Of a stretch of 64,000 bases of DNA, positions 47,958 through 57,699 are shown in pieces. A program made the translations under genes and the position numbers. Source of the stretch: Bactericera cockerelli. Lineage: Eukaryota > Arthropoda > Insecta > Hemiptera > Triozidae. The stretch is from positions 18,171,084 to 18,235,083 of the forward strand of contig CM044964.1 in assembly GCA_024516035.1 (NCBI GenBank), in the 5' to 3' direction. The notes beneath the pieces are model-generated. The model searched no databases and was not told where the DNA came from. It worked only from the letters and a program-made list of their open reading frames with translations. Position 1 is the first letter of the stretch. Each line of letters opens with the position of its first letter.

Positions 47958-48105
47958 CCGACCTTAGTAGCTTGATCGATAAGGCGGCGGACTTGTAACC
48001 AGGAGGTCGATGGTTCAAGTCCTAGTTTCAGCGTAGTTTTAATAAATTTACGTTGAGTAGTTGCGATATCAGGAAAGTGATTAACACAAAAATATGATAA
48101 CTTTT
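47958..48105 (+). mobile_element. SINE family 3 (tRNA-derived)
   Basis: Head CCGACCTTAGTAGCTTGATC, GATAAGGCGGCGGACTTGTA and B box GGTTCAAGTCC, then a short body with ACGTTGAGTAGTTGCGATAT and ATTAACACAAA. This is the commonest family here. Other copies: 50,756 (-), 53,149 (+), 54,730 (-), 56,633 (-), 58,495 (-), 60,905 (+) and 63,345 (-), plus variants at 49,755 and 61,925. Confidence 0.88.
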
Positions 48106-48111
48106 TTTTAA

Positions 48112-48456
48112 CACATTCATTCAGCGCCAAGGGTTTTTTTGGTAATATGGTGCAGTGGACCAACCTTCTCTTCTTATTTTGTGTGAAAAAAGAGGTAGGT
48201 AGACTCAAACAGCCATGAAAAGTCACCAGATAGATATTTTTCTGGTCGGAAAAAACCAAAAAACTTCCACGGACCACGACAATCGAATACCTATAAGAAA
48301 TACACAGTAGCGTGTACAGTTGTACACTTTAAAGAACATCGGTTTCTGAAAGTGAGAGGGTGAGGTGTACAGTGTACACTGTACAGCATAGTGTACACGC
48401 GGTCCACTGTAGAAAACATTCGTGTACACTATACTGTACACGTGGCGCTGAATGTG
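48112..48456. mobile_element. 345-bp MITE at a TTAA site
   Basis: TIRs CACATTCATTCAGCGCCA (48,112-48,129) and TGGCGCTGAATGTG (48,443-48,456; the right copy lacks one ATTC), with TTAA at both edges. The inverted copy (63,340-63,360) and the corrupted copy (27,780-27,815) both run straight through without it. The interior has repeated self-complementary GTGTACAC/TGTACA motifs at 48,310-48,440. No transposase. TTAA suggests piggyBac-type mobilisation, but the ends are not typical. Confidence 0.85.
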
Positions 48457-48484
48457 TTAAATAAGGAAAGTATTGTGTTTAGGA

Positions 48485-48575
48485 ACGAATCCTGTTAGTT
48501 TAGTCCAGAAGCTCTGTGCGTTAGTCTGGTAACATAGGGTATGTGGGTAGTTCTTGGTTCGTATCTCACATAATC
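48485..48575 (+). mobile_element. tRNA-like SINE head, family 6
   Basis: CCTGTTAGTTTAGTCCAGAAGC and B-box-like GGTTCGTATCTC about 50 bases apart. Also present in the corrupted copy (27,880-27,940) and inverted copy (63,226-63,312). The body is not defined. Confidence 0.55.
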
Positions 48576-48642
48576 GGTTTTTTTTTTTTAATCACCTTCA
48601 CTTGAGATTTTGACGACTTAATGACATCACTAAAACTACTAA

Positions 48643-48869
48643 CGATTGCGCGTTGAATGCACCGGTTCTCATAGGATCAATGAAGTTAAGCAATGTTCAG
48701 AGAGGTGAAGATTTCGTGATGCTGGCATTCCGGCCCAACACAGGCTGGGTGAGGTCAATGTGGGTAGCAGGTTTGTAAGTTTCCTGCGAATGGAGAGTAA
48801 AACCTCAGTCGTGTATGACCATGCAGTTGAAAAAACGACGTTAAACTCTATAAATAAAACAAAAACAAA
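48643..48869 (+). mobile_element. 5S rRNA-derived SINE with 11-bp duplication
   Basis: AAAACTACTAA flanks it at 48,632-48,642 and 48,870-48,880. The head GCGTTGAATGCACCGGTTCT, then GGATCAATGAAGTTAAGCAA, aligns with 5S rRNA across its A-box region. The body CAGGCTGGGTGAGGTCAATG, GGGTAGCAGG and CTGCGAATGGAGAGTAAAAC follows, ending GACGTTAAAC plus an A-rich tail. Compared with the inverted copy (62,927-63,157) this one has lost about 15 bases at the very 5' end. Confidence 0.92.
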
Positions 48870-48880
48870 AAAACTACTAA

Positions 48881-49125
48881 GGGGAATCCCTTATTCATCC
48901 TGCCCCAATAATAAGTCCCATTATTCCAGCAGGAAGCCCATGAGGTTATAACTGTGGTTGAGTGGAAGATCTCCCATGTGAGAACCCTGCCACTTTGAAG
49001 AAACCCCAAAAACAATATGTGGTCAAAAACCTAAATGGGAGGATAACTTGTAATGTCCCGGCTGGGTTCTAAGACCTTGGTATTACCAGATAGATGTCTA
49101 AAAACTGAGCTACCGGGACAGTCTC
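48881..49125 (-). mobile_element. SINE family 5 (tRNA-like head)
   Basis: On the minus strand the head is GTCCCGGTAGCTCAGTTTTT with TAATACCAAGGTC and a weak B box. The body GTTATCCTCCCATTTAGGTT is shared with 35,068 and 60,246. Inverted copy at 62,690 (+). Confidence 0.75.
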
Positions 49126-49754
49126 ATTTATAATAACGTCTCGTACAAAATCATACTAAAATTATTTATTCATTGTTTCATCTATTGAAGGTTGTATACT
49201 TGGATCATACCACTGACATGTGGTAGAGTTCCAAGCATACAGGCTGCATTACCGCGTTGAATCCCTGTGGATATTCTACTTTTATAACTAAAATAGATAT
49301 TATAAAAAAATGCCCACGCGACACGTGTATTGACATATGCAACCCTCTTCATTATTAACACTTATTATTTTCATCGGAATTTCATACAAAAGATTGGCTC
49401 ATTCAAAGCATATAATTATAGGATATTCAAAGCTCATTGTGCTGTTATCTAAATGAACGCATGATGAAAGTCCAACAAAAGCATCCCGTGGCACAATATT
49501 GGCTACACGTGTCTGCATATTGCAACATCCCAGCATTACGAGGAAAAGAGCAACTTGATTAAAAAAGACAAAACAAGCACGGAAATCAGGGAAAATTGCA
49601 TGTGTGGGCGATTGCAGTTTTATAAAATGGTTGAATAACGAAAAATTATAGGAGCAGAAAAATTAAAAAAAAAAACCAAAAAAAACTTAGAAAAAAAGAA
49701 ATTACATTAAAAATACATTTCATAGGTATCAAAATTAAAAAAAGGCAAGAATAA
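49126..49754. other. No gene seen
   Basis: Present in all three versions of the locus (28.44-29.0, here, and 62.05-62.69 kb inverted). Short frames at 28,638-28,853 and 62,225-62,449 do not agree with each other. Non-coding. Confidence 0.5.
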
Positions 49755-49910
49755 ATATTTTGACATCGTGATAACAGAATTTCTCGAAGTATCGAACTCT
49801 TCGATACTTCGAAAAAAAATCAGCACACTCGAATTACCGACCTCCAAGTTACAAGTCCGCCGCCTTATCGAACAAGCTACTCAGGTCGGTAGGTTAGAGG
49901 AACTTATAAG
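49755..49910 (-). mobile_element. SINE family 3, diverged body
   Basis: Reversed head GACCTGAGTAGCTTGTTCGA and GGCGGCGGACTTGTAAC at 49,845-49,895. The body differs from other family 3 copies. A palindrome of TCGAAGTATCGAA and its complement lies at 49,784-49,811; it is not complete in the inverted copy at 62,010-62,040, so it may be a copy-specific rearrangement. Confidence 0.7.
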
Positions 49911-49985
49911 GATCTGAAGTAAAAATGAAAATTGGTTGCCCTCATCATTTTCTTCATAGGCAAGTGACACAGAACAGAAAGAACT

Positions 49986-50320
49986 CTTCAGCTAGATCAG
50001 TTGAGCAGCAGACTAGAAGTCTAGAGGTCGGTGTTTCGAGGTACGCTTGGCAATTTTCAAATTTTATACTATATCATTTGTACCTACCTCCAAAACCGCT
50101 TAACCGATTTTCTCTGTCTCATGGTCTCTATCACCAAGAACCGCTAGTGCGAAGTTGATAAATTTAAAATGGAACCATCTTCAATACGTCTCCTCTATGT
50201 GTTCAAAATTTCATCGAAATCCGTTCCGTTCAGACCCACAGACAGAAAGATAGACCGACGGACAGACACAAAAACCGAAGTTGCTCAGGAGGTTCTAAAA
50301 CTTCCGGAATTATAAAAAAA
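49986..50320 (+). mobile_element. SINE family 4 (tRNA-like head, long body)
   Basis: Head CTAGATCAGTTGAGCAGCAG, with a stem-like ACTAGAAGTCTAG and a B-box-like GGTGTTTCGAGGTACGC. The ~270-bp body contains CCAAAACCGCTTAACCGATT, GTTCAGACCCACAGACAGAA and GACGGACAGACA, and ends in TTCCGGAATT plus an A-run. The corrupted copy is at 29,245-29,560 and the inverted copy at 61,480-61,830. Confidence 0.75.
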
Positions 50321-50637
50321 AAAATTGAAATCGGAGCAAAAAAATATTTTTATTTTTTCAAAAACGAACATAATTTTATGTTAGAAACAATTATATTTTC
50401 TAATATTAGAAATTCATCGGAAGTAATATTGCCGTCGTGGATAGATAATGAAGATGTTATGTGCAGTACACGTATTTTCCTTTGCATCATTGTTCTTCAA
50501 AGTGTGACTCTGCCGCGAGACAAAGGTTTGGGAAATAGATATCTCACAGACTGGTCAATGGTCACGTGTACCTAACAAAAGATTCTCCCAAAATTCCTGA
50601 CCGAGGGTTTTGAGGTATTGAATTCGAGAATACGTTT

Positions 50638-50678
50638 TCTTCTTCTTCTTCTTCTTCTTCTTCGTTTTCTTCTTCTCC
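50638..50678. repeat. (CTT)n microsatellite
   Basis: About 12 TTC triplets with one interruption. Shortened and rearranged in the inverted copy (61,155-61,175). Confidence 0.9.
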
Positions 50679-50755
50679 TGTGTTTCACACGTGTCTAGGA
50701 TTTGAAGTATGTTGTTGATCCAACCAGAACATGGGTGTTTTTTATGATAAGGTAA

Positions 50756-50913
50756 AGTTATTATATTTGTGTTAATCCCTTTCGTGATATCACAACTAAC
50801 AAAAAACTCGTTTTACTAAATCTACGCTGAAACCGGGACTTGAACCACCGACCTCCAGGTTACAAGTCCGCCACCTTATCAACCAAGCTACTCGACCAAG
50901 CAAGCTAGGTCGG
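50756..50913 (-). mobile_element. SINE family 3 with perfect 18-bp duplication
   Basis: TTTTTTATGATAAGGTAA flanks it at 50,738-50,755 and 50,914-50,931. Reversed B box GGGACTTGAACC and A-box region GATAAGGTGGCGGACTTG are clear. This copy gives the best full-length boundaries for family 3 (158 bp). The duplication is also kept in the corrupted and inverted copies, so insertion predates their separation. Confidence 0.92.
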
Positions 50914-50974
50914 TTTTTTATGATAAGGTAATAAGTTGACTAATTTATTCATTGATTTTCGGTTGAAAACAATG

Positions 50975-51115
50975 GGGTTTGGTGGAAGAGAAAGCCACAG
51001 GCTTTAACCTCGCACCTTGGTTCACTACATATTCTATTGTGTTCTTTTTTGTTGCATGTCCTATGTTGCAGAATGTATCATGTATTTTACTAATAAAGTG
51101 TTGAAAATAATAATA
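50975..51115 (+). mobile_element. Dispersed retroelement 3' end, (AAT)n tail
   Basis: GGTTTGGTGGAAGAGAAAGC, CACAGGCTTTAACCTCGCAC, then TACTAATAAAGTGTTGAAAA and an AATAATAAT tail. Same family as 4,018-4,215, in a variant with CTTTAACCTCGC. Confidence 0.7.
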
Positions 51116-51960
51116 ATTTTCCTGAAATTTTGTATGAATTTTTTATCATTTTTATCGACAATGTGAACTATATCCGAGAAAGTGTTGTGGATACAATAAT
51201 TGGTAGTGTATTTTTTCATTAATTGTTATTGATCTTTTGAACTGGCTTTGAGTATTAGCCACCTTGAGTGAAGTCAGTATAGAAGTTGAAACATTAGACT
51301 TTCATTAACTTGGTTCTGGGGGCCCTCAATAATTATTAGCGTCCTTGTATAAGAATTGACGAAATGAAAAATATCAAGCTACTCAATTATGATGATTGAT
51401 CTATTTTTATCTTTATCATCAAAAATACTAAAATGAAATTATGAATAATATTTCGTGCTGATAAATGGCAATTTATTTTTCCATAAATATTCAGAATCGA
51501 CTTTTAGATTACAATAATAACCTACTTCCATACAATACAACTACATAATATTATTAGTAAAAAATGTATATTAATTTTCGAATTTGGAATGAGATTAGCT
51601 GGGAAGATACGAAATGAATGCAAATTTTTCTAATTCTCATGTTGCATTGTAGGTATGCATTGTGACTTTTCAATGCATGTCGTGCTGTTACATGCACTGC
51701 ATATTGCATATATTGAATGCAGGGGCGGCTAATCTCCAATCGTATCATGGTTGTCTTTTTTGTGTGAATTTGCGATTTTTTTTTTTTAATACGTTCATGG
51801 ACATGACTGGTATAGCATTCATATTTTTCAAAATGCAAAGTCAACTCATATGGACATGACAGCTATAAATTCAAGCGTTGTCTCGAGCCGCTGCTATAAC
51901 ATTCATAGGAGATACAAGCCCTTGATTTTGACATTTTCATGTCTTTGCTCTGGCACATAA
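51116..51960. other. No gene seen
   Basis: Collinear with 30,300-31,100. At 51,640-51,725 ATGCA-type words are unusually dense (TATGCATTG, CAATGCATG, TACATGCACTGCAT, TTGCATATATTGAATGCA). Opposing short frames here are chance. Confidence 0.45.
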
Positions 51961-51963
51961 CCA

Positions 51964-52083
51964 AAATTATGTAACGAAATTATGTGACGAAATTAAGTGA
52001 CGAAATTAAGTGACGAAATTATGTAACGAAATTAAGTGACGAAATTATGTAACGAAATTATGTGACGAAATTATGTAACGAAA
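51964..52083. repeat. 13-bp tandem repeat (about 9 units)
   Basis: Unit GAAATTATGT(A/G)AC with A/T variants. The related repeat at 36,740-36,772 has only two units, so the array has expanded here. Confidence 0.9.
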
Positions 52084-52282
52084 TATTAAATACGAAATTT
52101 GGTCAGTTAAGTTTTAGACCTTGAATAGTAAAGATGAAAATGTCCCAATGGTTGCAGACTCGTATGCAAGCGTTTTTTTTATTTATTTTTTAATGGAAGG
52201 CAGGAAAAAATCTTTCAAAGACACCCAGATCCTGGGGTGTGGGATTTCCACCCACTAAAAACCCACCTTCTCTAAAAGCTAA

Positions 52283-52359
52283 CCGCACTTGGAACCGAAA
52301 ACTATCATTACTTCAAGTGCGGCGCTGTAGGGCACCTACTGATTTCGTTGTAGTGCCCT
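52283..52359. repeat. Two adjacent hairpins
   Basis: CCGCACTTG (52,283-52,291) pairs with CAAGTGCGG (52,314-52,322). AGGGCAC (52,329-52,335) pairs with GTGCCCT (52,353-52,359). Six bases separate the stems. Not followed by T-runs or a gene. Confidence 0.75.
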
Positions 52360-52441
52360 CCCATCTCTCTCTTTTTTCATGCTATAGAAGTCATGTTCAT
52401 GAACGTGTTAAAGATAAGTGTTTTACAGCCTTTTTTATTTT

Positions 52442-52700
52442 GTAGCCTTGAAACAGGAACTTAGACGCTTGTGGTCTGTGTTGTAGCCTACCTTTCCCGT
52501 AGAATGCCTCCCCCCTGATGGGCGAGAAGTGACAAAATACTTCCCATTTTGGTGCTGGACCAACACGAGCGCACCAGAAGATATCCCTTACAAACAACTG
52601 TAACAATATTAAGAAATCCTACCCCGCTGGGAATCGAACCCAGGTCACCATGCGTGCAATGCCTAGCGCGCTAACTCACTCGGCCACAGTGACTACTTCA
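52442..52700 (-). mobile_element. SINE family 2, tail type b
   Basis: On the minus strand: head GTGGCCGAGTGAGTTAGCGC, GCATTGCACGCATGGTGACC, B box GGGTTCGATTCCC, then the body GTAAGGGATATCTTCTGGTG and TGGGAAGTATTTTGTCACTT. The head is nearly identical to that at 34,018, but the body is that of 1,735-1,970. The body is open in one frame, shared with the 1.7 kb copy. Confidence 0.88.
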
Positions 52701-53148
52701 ATATTTATAAAGAAAAAATCCACACAAGCCGCTTGCAATTCCGCAATATTACAAATCCCGGATACCGATAATATCATACTAATATTTGATTAGATTTAAA
52801 AAAAATAATACATTATTATACCAAGACATGTTAATATGCAATTTGTTACTTTTACTTGGAGTATCAATACGATATGGAGATTACGTAGGGGGTAGTAGAG
52901 AGAAGCAGAGACAACTCATTTTGAAACTTGACATTTTTGCATACCTACTAGAAAAATATTCCAACAAGACTGTTCTGCGAGTATTATAATGTCAAGTCCC
53001 AAGCTATACGACGTAAAATGTCAGATTATTATGTAGGAGAAGGAATTAGCTATCTGATAATATTAAACTCTGACAATATACCTAATGTTGTTGTTATTAA
53101 TTTTTTCAATTTTAATATTAGTAGGTACCTACATAAATATTACTTTTA
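52701..53148. other. No gene seen
   Basis: AT-rich sequence. A 67-codon frame at 52,786-52,989 is Leu-rich with no motif. Confidence 0.4.
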
Positions 53149-53287
53149 TCCGAACTCAGTAGCTTGATCGATAAGGCGGCGGACTTGTATCCTGGAGGTC
53201 GGTGGTTCAAGTACCGGTTTCAGCGTAGATTTACTAAAGCGAGTTTGAATATCACGAAAGAGATTAACACAAATAATAAATGATAAC
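53149..53287 (+). mobile_element. SINE family 3 (tRNA-derived)
   Basis: CTCAGTAGCTTGATCGATAA, GGCGGCGGACTTG and GGTTCAAGTACCGG, then the usual CAGCGTAGATTTACTAAAGC body. A corrupted copy is at 32,000-32,060. Confidence 0.88.
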
Positions 53288-53334
53288 ATTTAGATTTCTT
53301 TTATCCTTTACCAGGACTATTTATTTTAGGACTG

Positions 53335-53445
53335 AAAGTTTGCTTCTCAAAATTTAAATCTTCAAAATTTGCTTCTCAAAATTCAAAACTTCAAAATTTT
53401 GGTTTTCAAAATTCAAATCTTCAAAAATTTATATCCTAATTTCAA
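53335..53445. repeat. ~28-bp AT-rich tandem repeat
   Basis: Roughly four diverged units of GCTTCTCAAAATTCAAATCT followed by TCAAAATTT. A corrupted version lies at 32,140-32,250. Confidence 0.8.
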
Positions 53446-53507
53446 ATTTTCATTTTTTTTTCTTCTTCTAAAAAAAAAACAACCTAAAAGTGAACACATT
53501 ATTGTAA

Positions 53508-54063
53508 TCCGCTTGTAGATGGGCATGCATGAGGTGGTTTTGTGTGTGTTGGGCTCCGCTTGTTAACAGACATGCATGTAAGTGTGTGGGCTCCGCTTGT
53601 TAACAGACATGCATGTAAGTGGTGGGCTCCGCTTGTTAACAGACATGCATGTAAGTGAGTGGGCTCCGCTTGTAACAGACATGCATGTAAGTGTGTGGGC
53701 TCGCTTGTAGATGGGCATGCATGTACGTGTGTGGGCGCGCTTGTAGATGGGCATGCATGTACGTGTGTGGACTCCGCTTGTAGATGGGCATGCATGTAAG
53801 TGTGTGGGCTCCGCTTGTAGATGGGCATGCATGTAAGTGTGTGGGCTCGCTTGTAGATGGCATGCATGTAAGTGTGTGGGCTCCGCTGTAGATGGATATG
53901 CATGTAATTGTGTGAGCTCCGCTTGTTAACAGACATGCATGTAAGTGTGTGGGCTCCACTTGTAAATGGGCATGCATGTAAGTGTGTGGGCTCCACTTGT
54001 AAATGGTCATGCATGTAAGTGTGTGGGTTCCGCTTGTAGATGGGCATGCATGTAAGTGTGTGG
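53508..54063. repeat. 37-bp minisatellite (about 15 units)
   Basis: Units of CCGCTTGTAGATGGGCATGC followed by ATGTAAGTGTGTGGGCT. A second unit type has GTTAACAGAC in place of GTAGATGGGC. Each unit contains CATGCATG, a palindrome. The unit is not a multiple of three, and all minus-strand frames stay open, giving spurious His/Thr/Cys-rich proteins of 180-195 residues. The corrupted copy is at 32,310-32,830. Confidence 0.92.
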
Positions 54064-54254
54064 CCAGAATTTTATTATGAGCTAGACGTATGCAAAATAT
54101 TTTGAACTGTATCCCGCTTTCAATCGTGTGTACACAGCAGCATGCATGGGGCGCATAGTTTGTTTTCAAACTTGTGGAAATTGTGTTTGTTGCATATATT
54201 ATAATACTTATGAACTGCATACCTTCCTAAAATATGCAGATATAATCCTCAATA
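54064..54254. other. No gene seen
   Basis: Unique-looking sequence between the minisatellite and the part clean in both copies. Short frames only. Confidence 0.4.
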
Positions 54255-54729
54255 TTAACCTGCATTTTGGTTTGTGTTTTTTTGCGATCGCGGCTTTATG
54301 GAAAAAATTGTGATGAAAACATAACAATTAGGTAGGTAACTTATAATATTACTTAGTATGAAAAATTAAATATTATTAGATCGATAATTTATTGTTACAT
54401 TTCTTTTTTTTTATATTCTTTACTTTTCTAAATTATTATTCAAAACAACCCATACCAGCATTATGCTGAAAAGGTTGTTAAAATATTAATTATGTAAGAT
54501 ATTGTTGATGAAATATTGTGAATATAAAATAAATAAAGAAAAAATAAAATAAAAAAATAATAACGCCCTCAAATCAATTGAATTTATAAAGTAGGCAATG
54601 TAAGCTCCTATAGGTAGTAGGTGTATAAGACCCCACTGCAGACACTTAGAAAATTTCGTCAAAACATAATTGATAGTTTTTTTTGTTTAATTATCTTATA
54701 GATATAAATAGTCCTAGGATAGGATAAAA

Positions 54730-54892
54730 GTAATATAAATGTTATCATGTTTTTCTTATTCTCTTTCGTAATCTCACAACTAGTGAAACTCTCTTTACCA
54801 AATCTACGCTGAAACCATGACTTGAACAATCCACCTCTAGGTTGCAAGTTCGCCGGCTTATCGATCAAGCTACTGAGGTCGGTTGGTATATT
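54730..54892 (-). mobile_element. SINE family 3, diverged
   Basis: Reversed GACCTCAGTAGCTTGATCGA, GCCGGCGAACTTGCAACC and GATTGTTCAAGTCATGG. The B box is damaged. Confidence 0.8.
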
Positions 54893-55214
54893 ATTATTAT
54901 TATAAGATTTTCTTTTGCATAACCTTACGAGATAATATAAAGATATATTATAATAGTATTGCACAAATAAAAAGAACCATATTATTGAATTCAATTTTGT
55001 AAGACCTACTATAATTTTTACTTATTGCACATTGCCTATGCACATAAATACCAGGCGTTCATACAAATCATGGCAGAAGCAACGATGCTCATTTCATAGG
55101 AGAGAGTAAACATGTTTAATTTACAAGATTAAATATTAATACTGGTTTGTTTTATGCATTTGGTTCCTTTAAGAATACACATACAATAATATTTTGCATC
55201 GTAGGTAAACATCT

Positions 55215-55367
55215 CTCTCTCTCTACCTCTCTCTCAGCACACGTCTTCTGCCGTTCCAAGATAAACCTCTAATGCATGTTAAACACACATTTTTCTTCTC
55301 TCTCTCTCTCTCTCTCTCCTTCACCACAAGCATCATTTCTTCTTGTCACACAGATAGAGAGAGAGAG

Positions 55368-55404
<37 letters not shown>

Positions 55405-55570
55405 AGAAGAATGTGTGTGTGTGAGAGAGAGGTAGAAAGGCGAAGGGAATATCTACAAAGGTTGAGTGATTGGAGAGAGGGAATGTGCGAGTGAGATAGA
55501 GACAGATGAAAAAAGAGGGAGAGAGAAAGAGGGAGAGTAAATGATGAGGAAAGAAGGAGGGGGCAGGCAG
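55215..55570. repeat. Facing (CT)n and (GA)n microsatellites
   Basis: (CT)n at 55,293-55,319 and (GA)n at 55,354-55,403 face each other across about 35 bases, so a hairpin is possible. GA-rich sequence continues to about 55,700. Opposing Ser/Leu- and Glu/Arg-rich frames reflect composition. Confidence 0.9.
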
Positions 55571-56459
55571 TAATGGTGAGCGAGAAAAAGGGAAAATCTT
55601 TTATATGAGAAAGATAGGGTAAGAGACATATTCGAGATAGGGAAAAGGAGAAGGAGACATTTTTATAGAGAAAGAAGATGCAAAGAGTAATAGCGATGTA
55701 AAGGGGTAGACATTCTCCCAAAATATTTATCATTTTGGTTCATGTATCACACGTAGTTTGTTTGGTACAGCATGTATCCTAAACAGTGTACATAGAGCAC
55801 AGGGTATGAAATACAGAGCTACACATGTTTGCTGTTATCCTGTTCTTTTTCTATCTGCATCTCTAGATTCAGCTCTATCTTTTTTATGTTTTTTTTTCTA
55901 TCTTTTTAGAAATCTCTAGCTTTGGCTCTATTTTTTTTTTTTCTACCTCTCTCTCGAATGATTCTCTCTTATATAATTTTCTTTCTCTTTCTATTTCTTT
56001 TTTTTCCATTTTTCTTTACCTCACATATCCTATTCCAGAAGAATGTTGCGCACATAAAGTCTTTTAATCTAAATAATAGAAAGATTTATTTTTAACCCCT
56101 TTATGACTCTTCAGATAATAAAATTTAACTAGTTTAAAAAAAAAAAAAATGTTGCAAAAGAAAAATAAAAATAAATCTAACGCAGCACAGTTGTTAGTAG
56201 AATCCAAATCTCATTTCATAAAAATAAAACTCCACGTACTTATTCGGAGTAGTCTATAGGGTATTTATTGGAACTAGAAACAACATGTATTCTAGTTTCT
56301 CGAGAGAAAGCAGGATGATTCACTGAGCTGTCAAATACCTGAAACTTTGTCAAGGTCGAAAAAACCTACCGTGTTCATGTTCAACGTGTTGCCTACCATT
56401 TTTAGTTATTGACAAATTAGACGGTTCAGTGTTCTTATTATTATTTATAATTCTGAAGA

Positions 56460-56560
56460 AAAAAATACTTTATTGGCAAACTACATAAAACATACTGCAA
56501 CACAGGACATGGAATGAAAAGAACTCAATGTAATATGCTTTCTTTTCTACCGAATCCCAA
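56460..56560 (-). mobile_element. Dispersed retroelement 3' end, truncated
   Basis: Reversed ACTTTATTGGCAAACTACAT and ACAGGACATGG, as at 33,830. The GCCACAGGC block is missing here. Confidence 0.5.
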
Positions 56561-56632
56561 TTATTTCGGGTTTATTATTTTTCTTTCTATTATTTTTCTA
56601 TGCATATAATAGTATTTTGTGAAGAAATTAGT

Positions 56633-56776
56633 AAAGTTATTATATTTGTGTTGATTCGTGATATCACAACTTCTCTAACTCGCTTTACTAAATCTACGCT
56701 GAAACCGGGACTTGAACCACCGACCTCCAAGTTAAAAGTCCGCCGCTTTATCGATCAAGCTACTGAGGTCGATTAT
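56633..56776 (-). mobile_element. SINE family 3, present only in copy B
   Basis: Reversed GACCTCAGTAGCTTGATCGA, GCGGCGGACTTT and GGTTCAAGTCCCGG. ATGCATAT lies at about 56,601 and again at 56,775. Copy A has no family 3 SINE here but has the family 2 SINE close by (34,011). Confidence 0.85.
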
Positions 56777-57699
56777 GCATATTATAAACCTATTGAAGTA
56801 ATAAAAATATTTAGAGTGAGTTCACTTTATGATTCAGCATTACCAAGTCACTTACCTATGTACGTATTGTATTGTAAAAATAAGACCCTGCAAAGCTCGT
56901 GTCTTGAATAAACACCGTGGGAATGTAAATAAAGAGAGACATACAGTATGTAAAGGATTCAGCTGACAGCGGGTAGATAAGAACTGCCAGGAAAAATATT
57001 TTTCCTATTAAAATTCTCGACAAAGTCTTGAAATTGTTTTATTTGCTCAGACCCCAGGTGGGGGAAGGAAGATTCCCCTCCGCTCTTACAAAGTAGGGGA
57101 AGGGGTCGTGTTCCCCACTTCTATATTATCCTCTCACGCACATTTCCAACTAATAGAATTTTTTCCTCACCATGTTTATTAGGCCGGAGTGAAAAAAATA
57201 ATTTTGGAATTTGAAAACGCCTAATATGTCAAAAGTTGTGATTTTGTGAGTAGATCAATCCCTGAAAGTTTCAAAAATTAAAAAAATGATCTTGAGTCTC
57301 CACATTGAGCTTAAAGTTTTTGCTATTTTTGAGTATGCAATTTGAAGGGGCAACATAGTTTTTTACCCTTTATTGACCTCTGACATGAAAAGTTTTCATT
57401 TTACAAAAAAAGTATTGTATTAAATTGTATTGAGAACAATTTTCTGTATCATTTAGTATCATAAAACGTCTCTCTATGATGTACAGTTAAAGAGATAGAA
57501 CACTAGTAGTTATGACTCTTGTTGAAAACTTATGAAAATTATAATTTTTGGGACACTCCGCTTCTAAAAAATCATAAAATTATTATTATCTTATATGATA
57601 ACGAGTATCATATGTATTAAAGACATTACCAGAAAGAACAAACAATGAAAAGTACTAAATTAAGGATCAAAGGTTTTATATTTTCAAATGATTATCATT

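Larger units (their letters stand above)
54702..56030. other. 1.33 kb insertion specific to copy B
   Basis: Copy A runs from TAATTATCTTATA straight into (ATTTC)AGAAGAAATG at 33,395-33,415. Copy B has 1.33 kb between the same words. The insert holds a SINE (54,730), GA/CT microsatellites and AT-rich DNA. No inverted or direct terminal repeats are seen, so it may be a deletion in A instead. Confidence 0.65.

Noticed and set aside
53508..54063. CRISPR-like array
   Set aside because: Units are contiguous with no unique spacers, and the DNA is eukaryotic.
53499..54220. 182- and 194-residue His/Cys/Thr-rich proteins
   Set aside because: Frame-rotating minisatellite translation; the two frames overlap and encode the same peptide words.
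55269..55733. 154-residue Ser/Leu-rich frame
   Set aside because: Microsatellite translation.
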